Source of the DNA: Candidatus Omnitrophota bacterium
GTDB lineage: Bacteria; Omnitrophota; Gorgyraeia; Gygaellales; Profunditerraquicolaceae
Assembly: GCA_028715095.1 (NCBI GenBank)
Contig: JAQUSM010000086.1
Location: forward strand, 1-5,202
Length of the DNA stretch: 5,202 nt
Reading direction: 5' to 3'
The translations under genes were made by a program, and so were the position numbers. Shown piece after piece: positions 1-5,202 of the stretch. The notes beneath the pieces were generated by a model. It was not told the origin of the DNA. It did no database searches and saw only the letters and a program-made list of their open reading frames with translations. How positions within the stretch are numbered: position 1 is the stretch's first letter; the number at the start of each line of letters is the position of its first letter.

Positions 1-279
1 ACCGTAAATGAGCTGGCGGCTCTGATCAAGAAATGCCATGTATTTATTTCAGCGGATTCTTCACCTTTGCATATTGCCTCCGCAATGGGGACTCCCTTTA
101 TTGCGCTTTTCGGGCCTACTGACAGCCGCCGGCACCTGCCGCCGGGAAAAAACTGCATTGTGATCAGTAAGGATTTAGATTGCAGCCCCTGTTATAAAAC
201 TAAATGCCGGAGTAAGCGTTGTATGATGCAGATTACTCCGGAGGAAGTACTTGCGGCCATAGATAAATTAATCAAGTGA
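1..279 (+). CDS. GT9 (heptosyltransferase-like) glycosyltransferase, C-terminal fragment cut by the window edge
   Basis: The frame is open from base 1 to the TGA at 277-279, giving 92 visible codons; the start lies upstream, so this is a partial gene and not a small one beginning at the TTG at 67. The visible part is the end of the C-terminal Rossmann half of a GT-B fold. It shows a sugar-nucleotide loop ADSSPLH (visible residues 18-24, equivalent to the family's D-[ST]-G-P-x-H, with Ser for Gly), then FGPTD, then a cysteine cluster C-x2-C-x4-C-x4-C (visible residues 61-74), followed by the ITPEEVL helix that closes many GT9 proteins. GT9 members known from E. coli (WaaC, WaaF) transfer heptose from ADP-heptose to the LPS inner core in the cytoplasm; that donor is only inferred here. 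The stop overlaps the GTG start of the next gene (GTGA), indicating translational coupling. The end closely resembles that of the GT9 protein at 2140-3177, so they are probably paralogues. Confidence 0.9.
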   Translation, partial: TVNELAALIKKCHVFISADSSPLHIASAMGTPFIALFGPTDSRRHLPPGKNCIVISKDLDCSPCYKTKCRSKRCMMQITPEEVLAAIDKLIK

Positions 280-1373
280 ATATACTATTTCTAGCCAATC
301 ATCTTAATGTGGGGGGGATCTCCAGCTATCTGTTTACCCTGGCGGAAGGGCTTAAGCAGAATGGCCATAATGTTTATGTGGCTTCAGGCGGCGGTGAGCT
401 TGTGGAAAAATTTTCGGCAGCAGGCATAAAACATATAAATGCCCCCTTAAGGACAAAAAAAGAAATCAGCCCCAAGATTATCTTTAGTTTTTTTAAGCTC
501 AAGAAAGCAATCAGGGAATATAATATTGATTTGGTTCATTCCAATAGCCGGACTACCCAGGTTTTAGGGAGTTTATTGAGCCGTTATTCGGCTAAGCCGC
601 ATATTTTTACCTGTCATGGTTTCTTTAAGCCGAAATTATCGCGCAGGATGTTTCCCTGCTGGGGGCAAGCCCTGATTGCCATAAGCGATCAGGTGAAGGA
701 GCACCTCGTCTCTGATTTTAAGCTGGATGGGCAGAAGATTTCCGTAATCAATAACGGAATAGATGTGCAAAGCTTTGGCGACAATTCATCCCGGCAAAAG
801 TTAAGGGATGATTTAGGCATAGGTGAAGCCCCTCTGGTCGGGATTGTCGCACGCTTATCCGATGTTAAGGGCCACACTTATTTGCTTCAGGCCATGCAGG
901 CAGTTATAAAGAGTTTTCCGCCGGTTAAGTTGCTTGTCGTGGGGCAGGGAAAGATGAAAGAGGCGCTGGTTAAGGAAGCGGATGATTTAGGCATTACAAA
1001 AAATATTATATTCTTGCCGCAAGCAGGCGGCACTAAAAATGTGCTTGCGGCAATGGATGTTTTTGTTATGCCTTCATTGCAGGAAGGTTTAGGTTTAGCG
1101 CTCATGGAGGCAATGGCGCAGGGCCTGGCTGTTGTAGGTTCGGCAGTAGGCGGGATAAAGACTTTGATTAGAAATGAGTATAACGGCCTTTTGGTTGAGC
1201 CTGCTAAACCGGCGGATTTAGCAGAGGCACTCATGCGCCTGCTTAGCGATGAACGGATGCGTAATAATTTAGGCGCCAATGCGCGTAAGTTCATCGCGGA
1301 TAATTTTTCTAAAGAAAAGATGGTCGATGCTACAGAAAGGGTCTATAGGGAATGTTTAAAAGAAAAAGAATAA
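276..1373 (+). CDS. GT4-family glycosyltransferase (GT-B fold)
   Basis: This 365-residue protein has the usual length and layout of a retaining GT4 enzyme. The N-terminal Rossmann domain starts MNILFLANHLNVGGISSYL, with the donor-site Gly-Gly at 13-14, and has a DLVHSNS strand-loop at 85-91 and HGFF at 114-117. NNGID at 159-163 precedes the C-terminal domain. That domain carries VARLSDVKGH at 191-200 (the Arg193/Lys198 pair expected to contact donor phosphates), the E-x7-E motif with Glu270 and Glu278, and the GLLVEP strand at 304-309. There is no signal peptide or membrane span, so it should act on the cytoplasmic face of the inner membrane. The start is GTG at 276 in a GTGA overlap with the previous stop; a GGAGG-like stretch lies about 30 bases upstream, too far for a normal ribosome site, so coupling probably drives initiation. 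The 3' end overlaps the next gene by 22 bases. The transferred sugar cannot be deduced. A run of seven G spans the codons of the Gly-Gly motif. Confidence 0.95.
   Translation: MNILFLANHLNVGGISSYLFTLAEGLKQNGHNVYVASGGGELVEKFSAAGIKHINAPLRTKKEISPKIIFSFFKLKKAIREYNIDLVHSNSRTTQVLGSLLSRYSAKPHIFTCHGFFKPKLSRRMFPCWGQALIAISDQVKEHLVSDFKLDGQKISVINNGIDVQSFGDNSSRQKLRDDLGIGEAPLVGIVARLSDVKGHTYLLQAMQAVIKSFPPVKLLVVGQGKMKEALVKEADDLGITKNIIFLPQAGGTKNVLAAMDVFVMPSLQEGLGLALMEAMAQGLAVVGSAVGGIKTLIRNEYNGLLVEPAKPADLAEALMRLLSDERMRNNLGANARKFIADNFSKEKMVDATERVYRECLKEKE
311..317 (+). repeat. Seven-base G homopolymer in the GT4 gene
   Basis: Seven consecutive G bases form the end of the Val12 codon and the Gly13-Gly14 codons. 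The frame is intact here, as conserved motifs continue downstream. A one-base change would truncate the enzyme near its N-terminus. Confidence 0.7.
1334..1341 (+). promoter_or_regulatory. Probable ribosome binding site for the deacetylase gene, inside the preceding gene
   Basis: AGAAAGGG ends 10 bases before the ATG at 1352 and lies in the last codons of the GT4 gene. It supports the ATG at 1352, and so the 22-base overlap, and the encoded N-terminus (MFKRKR followed by a hydrophobic span) makes sense as a membrane anchor. The purine-rich stretch is only a partial Shine-Dalgarno match. Confidence 0.4.
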
Positions 1374-2143
1374 TCATTGTTTCTCTTGCGATTGTTATGT
1401 TTATCGCTTTATTCGGATACCTGGGCAGCCTTTATCAGGTTCCGGTGCTGATGTATCACTCGGTTAACCCAAAGAGCGACCCGTGGATGTACAGGTTGAT
1501 AGTCAGCCCTGAAACCTTTGCCCGGCAGATGCAGTTTTTGAAGTCCCATCATTATAATGTTGTCAGCCTTGAAACAGTGGGCCGCCTGATCCGGGAAAAA
1601 AAGAAAATACCTTATAAAACAGTTGCCATAACCTTTGACGACGGGTTTAAGGATAATTATATTTATGCTTACCCGGTTTTAAAAAAATTAGGTTTACCGG
1701 CAACAATTTTTGCCATCTATGATGAAGTAGGCAGGCCGCAGGGTGACCGTTTAAGCTGGGATGAAATTAAGGAAATGCAGGAATCCGGGTTAATCAGTAT
1801 CGGCAGCCATACTTTAGGGTCAGTGCCTTTAGTTGATATAGAATCCGAGGCAGAGCTAAGAAGGCAGATTATTGATTCCAGGAAGATGTTTGAGGATAAA
1901 CTTAAGGTACCGGTTGACACATTCTGCTATGTGGGGGGGATGTTTACCCCTCATATAAAAGAGTTGGTGAAGCAGGCAGGTTATAAATATGCCGTAACCG
2001 TTGCCCTGGGAAGAGATTATCCTAATGATGACGTATATGCTATTAAAAGAATACGCATTTCTTCCGTCTCGCATAACCTTCTGGATTTTTGGGTAAGAAT
2101 ATGCGGATACTATAATTCATTCCGGGAGCATAAACGTAAATGA
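1352..2143 (+). CDS. Membrane-anchored polysaccharide deacetylase-like protein (CE4/NodB fold), atypical motifs
   Basis: The product has 263 residues. A basic start (KRKR, 3-6) followed by a hydrophobic span at about 7-27 looks like an uncleaved signal anchor, putting the catalytic domain outside the inner membrane. VPVLMYHSV (30-38) is typical of the PgaB/IcaB-like branch, and TFDDG (94-98) is CE4 motif 1, with the catalytic-base and metal aspartates at 96-97. Motif 2 normally reads H-[ST]-x-x-[HD]; here it is SHTLGS (152-157), so His153 is kept but the second ligand is Ser157. Motif 3 usually resembles F-x-Y-P-x-G; here it is FCYVGG (191-196), with Val for Pro. KRIRISS (232-238) fits the family's late strand. 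CE4 enzymes remove N-acetyl (or O-acetyl) groups from glycans, so the context suggests modification of the glycan made by the flanking transferases. With a ligand missing, it may be a weak, altered or non-catalytic member. It overlaps both neighbours (22 bases, then ATGA). Confidence 0.88.
   Translation: MFKRKRIIIVSLAIVMFIALFGYLGSLYQVPVLMYHSVNPKSDPWMYRLIVSPETFARQMQFLKSHHYNVVSLETVGRLIREKKKIPYKTVAITFDDGFKDNYIYAYPVLKKLGLPATIFAIYDEVGRPQGDRLSWDEIKEMQESGLISIGSHTLGSVPLVDIESEAELRRQIIDSRKMFEDKLKVPVDTFCYVGGMFTPHIKELVKQAGYKYAVTVALGRDYPNDDVYAIKRIRISSVSHNLLDFWVRICGYYNSFREHKRK
1933..1939 (+). repeat. Seven-base G homopolymer in the deacetylase gene
   Basis: Seven consecutive G bases encode the end of Val194 and Gly195-Gly196, inside CE4 motif 3. 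The surrounding 11 bases (GTGGGGGGGAT) are identical to those around the G tract at 311-317. The frame remains open to the stop at 2141-2143. Confidence 0.7.
2124..2128 (+). promoter_or_regulatory. Possible ribosome binding site for the GT9 gene at 2140
   Basis: GGGAG lies 11 bases before the ATG at 2140, within the last codons of the deacetylase gene. The spacing is slightly long, and the ATGA stop/start overlap would also allow re-initiation by ribosomes ending the upstream gene. Confidence 0.35.
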
Positions 2144-3177
2144 GCAGAGTTAAGCAGGCAAAGCGCATACTTATTTTTAATGTTAACTGGCTGGGGGATG
2201 TTTTATTCTCTACCGCAACCATCAGGAATGTGCGCAGGAACTACCCTGAAAGCTATATCGCCTGTGTAATTCCCAGCCGTTGTTATCCGATATTAAAAGG
2301 CAACCCGCATTTAGATGAAGTGATTATCTTTGACGAAAAAGACAGGCATAAGGGGATGCTGGCTAAGCTCAACTTTATCAGTATGCTTAAAAACAGGAGG
2401 TTTGATACAGTTTTCCTGCTGCACCGATCATTTAGCCGGGCATTGATCTGCCGGCTGGCGGGCATAGAACAGAGGATCGGCTATAATACCAAAAAACGTT
2501 CCTTTCTCCTGACTAAGAAAATCAATATGCCTAAACAGGATTCCTTGCACCGTATAGATTTTTACCTGAATGTTATTGAAAAGGCCGGCCTGCGCGTAGA
2601 AGACAGGTACCTGGATTTTATTTTTACCGCTGAAGAAGCAAAACACGTGGATGATTTCTTAAGCAAGAACATGGTCAGCAGGGATGATTTTATAGTCGCG
2701 CTTAATCCGGGAGGTAACTGGCTGCCCAAGCGCTGGCCCAGGGATTATTGGGCTCAGTTAGCGGATAAATTGATTAGCGAAATAAAAGCGAAAGTAATTA
2801 TAACCGGAAGTATCTCTGATTTGCCGCTGGTTAAGCAGATAAAAGAAAAAATGAAAGAAAAGCCTCTGGTTGCCTGCGGAGTTTTCAATATAAAACATTT
2901 AGGCGCCTTGGCCAGGAGAGCGGATCTGTTTATTACCGCCGATACCGGGCCAATGCATATTGCCAATGCCGTAGGGGCCAGAAAGATAATCGCAATCTTT
3001 GGCCCGACAGCCAGGGAGATTACCGGCCCGTATCCGGATTCCAATGTGGTTATTTTACAGAAAGATTCCGGCTGCCCGGTTCCCTGTTATAGGGTAAATT
3101 GCCAGGACAACCGTTGTATGAAAGCGGTCACCCCCGAAGATGTCCTGGCCCAAGTCAAGAAGATCAGAAAATCATGA
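2140..3177 (+). CDS. GT9 glycosyltransferase, ADP-heptose:LPS heptosyltransferase-like, single domain
   Basis: At 345 residues this is the normal GT9 length and appears complete. The N-terminal Rossmann half opens with RILIFNVNWLGDVLFSTATIRNVR; Asp20 in WLGDVL matches the proposed catalytic base Asp13 of E. coli WaaC. LAGIEQRIGYN (106-116) is a familiar central block. The C-terminal half has NPGGNWLPKRWP (189-200), with Lys197 in the place of the phosphate-contacting WaaC Lys192, then TADTGPMH (266-273), with Asp268 as the donor-binding Asp, and FGPT (287-290). A cysteine cluster C-x3-C-x4-C-x4-C (312-326) precedes the VTPEDVL helix. Family knowledge suggests heptose transfer from ADP-heptose on the cytoplasmic face; the exact donor and acceptor are inferred only. 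No membrane segment is seen. The ATG overlaps the preceding TGA, and the stop overlaps the ATG of the next gene. The middle of the protein aligns without gaps to the second half of the downstream fusion, pointing to recent paralogy. Confidence 0.95.
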   Translation: MSRVKQAKRILIFNVNWLGDVLFSTATIRNVRRNYPESYIACVIPSRCYPILKGNPHLDEVIIFDEKDRHKGMLAKLNFISMLKNRRFDTVFLLHRSFSRALICRLAGIEQRIGYNTKKRSFLLTKKINMPKQDSLHRIDFYLNVIEKAGLRVEDRYLDFIFTAEEAKHVDDFLSKNMVSRDDFIVALNPGGNWLPKRWPRDYWAQLADKLISEIKAKVIITGSISDLPLVKQIKEKMKEKPLVACGVFNIKHLGALARRADLFITADTGPMHIANAVGARKIIAIFGPTAREITGPYPDSNVVILQKDSGCPVPCYRVNCQDNRCMKAVTPEDVLAQVKKIRKS

Positions 3178-5189
3178 AGATACTTTTTATAACCTTAAGC
3201 AATGTCGGCGACTGTATCCTGACCTTGCCGGTTTTAGACGCATTACGCAATGAATACCCCGAGGCCTTGATCAGCTGTCTTGTGCCTGAGCGGCCTAAGG
3301 AGATATTTGTTAATAACCCCGGGGTAAATAAAATAATTGTTTTTGATAAACGCGCCAGATTGACGGATAAGATAAAATTGTTTTTTTTATTAAGTAAAGA
3401 AAAGTTTGATATAGTTGTTGATTTGCGCAACAGTTTTTTCGGAGCTTTCCTGCCTGCTAAGAAAAGAAGTTCGCCGCTGCGTTTTATACCCGCTAAATTC
3501 AAACATATGAAGGACAGGCATTTGTTTTGGGCTGGTTTTGCGGATTATCCCTTCAGGAGCAAAAAGCAGCAGTCATTGGTTATTTCTTCCGAAGACAGGG
3601 AATATATTGAAGGAATTTTAAATGAAAGAAAGTTATCTGATACCTCTAAATTGATAGTGGTGGCTCCCGGGGCGAGGAGCCAGATTAAACGTTGGGATAA
3701 ACAGAATTTCAGCCAGCTTTGCAACCGGCTTATTAAGGAGGGCTGGGAGGTAATTTTGGCGGGGGATAAAACCGATGAGCCTGTATGTTCTTACGTCCGC
3801 CAGGGGTATCCGGAAAAGATTATCGATCTTTGTTCTAAAACCTCAATTAGCCAGCTGGCCGCCCTGCTAAAAAAAGCCAGGCTTTTGATTACAAATGATA
3901 GCGCGGTAATGCATTTGGCTAGTTACCTGAATGTTCCGGTTGCCGCAATATTCGGCCCGACGGATGAAAATAAATACGGGCCTTGGTCGCAGGAGAAAAT
4001 AATTATAAAAAAAGATATATTCTGCCGGCCATGCGGAAAAGCCCAGTGTCGTTTTGGCAGCCTTGCATGTCTATCCTGCCTTAAAGTTGACGATGTCTTT
4101 GGGCAAATAAATCTTTTGCTTAAAGGCGGTAAGAAAGAAGCCACCCGGGATGCCTCTTTAGAGTACCGGCGTATTTTAGTCGTGCGCACTGACCGTATAG
4201 GCGATGTGTTGTTGTCTACTCCTGTAATTAAGGCATTAAGAGTAAAATATCCCCAGGCTTATATTTCCATGGTGGTTGCCCCTTATGCCCGGGATATCGT
4301 AGAAGGGAATCCATATCTGGATGAAGTTATAATCTATGATAAAGATATCAAACATAAGAGTTGGATACGTTCGCTTAAATTTGCCCGCAGGCTAAAAAAT
4401 AAAAAATTTGATTTAGCGGTAATTTTGCATCCGACTAACCGCATGCATCTGATAACTTTTCTAGCCGGTATCCCCGGGCGTTTAGGCTATAACCGCAAAT
4501 TTGGTTTTCTGAATAATCTTGCAAGAGCGCATGTAAAACAAGAAGGCCGCATGCATGAAGCGGAATATAACCTGGATTTGATTTCTACCTTAGGCGCAAG
4601 CGGTAACGCGCAGGATTTGTTTATGCCTATAAGGCCGGAATCGGAGAAGTGGGTCAAAGATTTATTTACCGGTTATGGTATTAAGGAGACGGATAAGTTG
4701 CTGGCGATTAACCCCGGGGCAAGCTGCCCTTCGAAGATATGGCCGCAGGATAACTTTGCAAAGGCAGCCGAAATATTAGCCAAGAAGCATAATTTTAAGG
4801 TCCTGGTTGTGTCCGGGCCTAAAGATATCCATCTTGCAAATATGATTGCCGCAAAAATAGGGGATAAAGCGTTAAACTTATCAGGTAAAACCTCGGTAAG
4901 CCAGCTGGCCAGTATCCTTAAGAGGTGCGTTTTATTTATTTCTAATGATTCCGGGCCGGTGCATATTGCTTCGAGTTTAGGGGTTCCGGTTATTTCTATC
5001 TTTGGGCGTAATCAAGCCGGGCTTAGCCCGCGGCGCTGGGGACCGTTAGGCAAGCAGGATAAATACCTGCATAAAGATGTAGGCTGCCTTCAATGCCTGG
5101 CGCATAATTGCAAAAAAGAGTTTGCCTGCCTTAAGGCAATCAGCGTAGAGGATGTGCTCTCCGCCGCCGAATCCATGCTTAATAGTTAA
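3174..5189 (+). CDS. Tandem double-domain GT9 glycosyltransferase (two heptosyltransferase-like modules fused)
   Basis: The ATG at 3174 is preferred (671 residues). The frame is open back to a TTG at 3099, but that would add 25 residues with no family resemblance that merely overlap the end of the previous gene, whereas MKILFITLSNVGDCILTLPVL is a standard GT9 start in an ATGA overlap. Module 1 (about 1-317) has Asp13 in VGDCIL, PGARSQIKRW (165-174, Lys172), NDSAVMH (241-247), FGPT (260-263) and five cysteines at 284-302. A charged, glycine-containing linker (about 318-331) leads to module 2 (332-671): RILVVRTDRIGDVLLSTP (Asp344), LAGIPGRLGYN (430-440), NPGASCPSKIWP (513-524, Lys521), NDSGPVH (591-597), FGRNQ where FGPT is usual, and a C-x2-C-x4-C-x5-C cluster (638-652). 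Both modules keep the Asp, Lys and Asp positions expected for donor binding and catalysis, so both may be active and could add two successive residues. Normal GT9 proteins are about 330-360 residues. No stop or plausible internal start was found at the junction. The location should be cytoplasmic or peripheral to the membrane. Confidence 0.93.
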   Translation: MKILFITLSNVGDCILTLPVLDALRNEYPEALISCLVPERPKEIFVNNPGVNKIIVFDKRARLTDKIKLFFLLSKEKFDIVVDLRNSFFGAFLPAKKRSSPLRFIPAKFKHMKDRHLFWAGFADYPFRSKKQQSLVISSEDREYIEGILNERKLSDTSKLIVVAPGARSQIKRWDKQNFSQLCNRLIKEGWEVILAGDKTDEPVCSYVRQGYPEKIIDLCSKTSISQLAALLKKARLLITNDSAVMHLASYLNVPVAAIFGPTDENKYGPWSQEKIIIKKDIFCRPCGKAQCRFGSLACLSCLKVDDVFGQINLLLKGGKKEATRDASLEYRRILVVRTDRIGDVLLSTPVIKALRVKYPQAYISMVVAPYARDIVEGNPYLDEVIIYDKDIKHKSWIRSLKFARRLKNKKFDLAVILHPTNRMHLITFLAGIPGRLGYNRKFGFLNNLARAHVKQEGRMHEAEYNLDLISTLGASGNAQDLFMPIRPESEKWVKDLFTGYGIKETDKLLAINPGASCPSKIWPQDNFAKAAEILAKKHNFKVLVVSGPKDIHLANMIAAKIGDKALNLSGKTSVSQLASILKRCVLFISNDSGPVHIASSLGVPVISIFGRNQAGLSPRRWGPLGKQDKYLHKDVGCLQCLAHNCKKEFACLKAISVEDVLSAAESMLNS

Positions 5190-5202
5190 CGAAATACCTC
5201 TG
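5190..5202. other. Thirteen bases after the last stop, nothing recognisable
   Basis: The bases following the TAA at 5187-5189 are too few to show a terminator, ribosome site or next gene. This is the only place in the window not covered by a coding frame. Confidence 0.6.

Noticed and set aside
67..279. A small 70-residue gene starting at TTG 67
   Set aside because: The frame is open to base 1 and upstream residues match the GT9 donor-loop strand, so this is the end of a longer truncated gene.
807..996. GATGATTTAGGCAT occurring twice within the GT4 gene
   Set aside because: Both encode Asp-Asp-Leu-Gly-Ile with the preferred TTA leucine codon. Flanking sequence is unrelated, so it is not a meaningful repeat.
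887..1294. Minus-strand open frame of 135 codons opposite the GT4 gene, and other minus-strand frames
   Set aside because: They lie wholly opposite well-supported genes and their translations show no recognisable domain or independent ribosome site. They are best explained as shadows of the plus-strand coding.
3099..3173. Upstream TTG start giving a 696-residue version of the GT9 fusion
   Set aside because: The extra 25 residues read the end of the previous gene in another frame and match nothing in the GT9 N-terminus. The ATG at 3174 fits the family start and the ATGA coupling pattern.
3381..3388. Run of eight T in the GT9 fusion gene as a slippage site
   Set aside because: It lies in a Leu/Phe-rich stretch of a moderately AT-rich gene, and several A or T runs of seven occur elsewhere (for example 488-494 and 1681-1687). 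Nothing marks it as special.
3872..3886. Inverted repeat AAAAGCC-A-GGCTTTT resembling a terminator
   Set aside because: It is inside module 1 of the fusion gene, encodes conserved KKARLLI-type residues, has a weak stem and no proper T tract.
4439..4557. Ten-base string CCGCATGCAT occurring twice (4439-4448 and 4548-4557)
   Set aside because: Both copies encode Arg-Met-His in different contexts. With only two copies and no wider similarity, chance and codon use explain it.
5020..5032. Short hairpin CGGGC-TTA-GCCCG
   Set aside because: It is inside the coding region of module 2, the stem is only five pairs, and no T run follows. It is most likely chance.
1..5202. CRISPR arrays, tRNA or rRNA genes, insertion sequences, toxin-antitoxin or defence genes
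   Set aside because: None was seen on either strand; the window is essentially fully explained by the five plus-strand genes.

Overview
The window is a dense, single-strand block of cell-envelope sugar genes. Five plus-strand genes run from the left edge to base 5189, and every junction overlaps (4, 22, 4 and 4 bases). There is no intergenic space, so no promoter or terminator lies between genes. The left edge cuts the first gene, and only 13 bases follow the last stop. The operon therefore starts upstream of the window and may continue downstream.

Layout: (1) 1-279, the C-terminal end of a glycosyltransferase family 9 (GT9, heptosyltransferase-like) protein; (2) 276-1373, a GT4-type (GT-B fold) glycosyltransferase; (3) 1352-2143, a membrane-anchored polysaccharide deacetylase-like (CE4) protein with two motif departures; (4) 2140-3177, a complete single-domain GT9 protein; (5) 3174-5189, a 671-residue protein made of two complete GT9 modules in tandem. 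Four GT9 modules are thus encoded within about 5 kb.

How they may work together (inference): GT9 enzymes are known for adding heptose from ADP-heptose to the lipopolysaccharide inner core, and GT4 enzymes add other nucleotide-activated sugars. A likely picture is a cytoplasmic assembly line building a lipid-linked core or short surface glycan, with the anchored deacetylase acting outside the inner membrane. The actual donor sugars and acceptors cannot be read from the sequence.

Organism: GT9 proteins of this type imply a diderm (LPS-type envelope) bacterium. GC content looks moderate (roughly low-to-mid 40s percent by eye), and TTA is frequent for leucine. Several GT9 paralogues with C-terminal cysteine clusters in ATGA-coupled operons would suit an uncultivated lineage such as Omnitrophota or a relative, but this is a guess from style and not a demonstrated assignment.

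The items most worth a second look are the tandem GT9 fusion, the closer resemblance of its second half to the neighbouring gene than to its own first half, and the deacetylase that lacks a canonical metal-ligand histidine. No novel defence, mobile or RNA system was seen.
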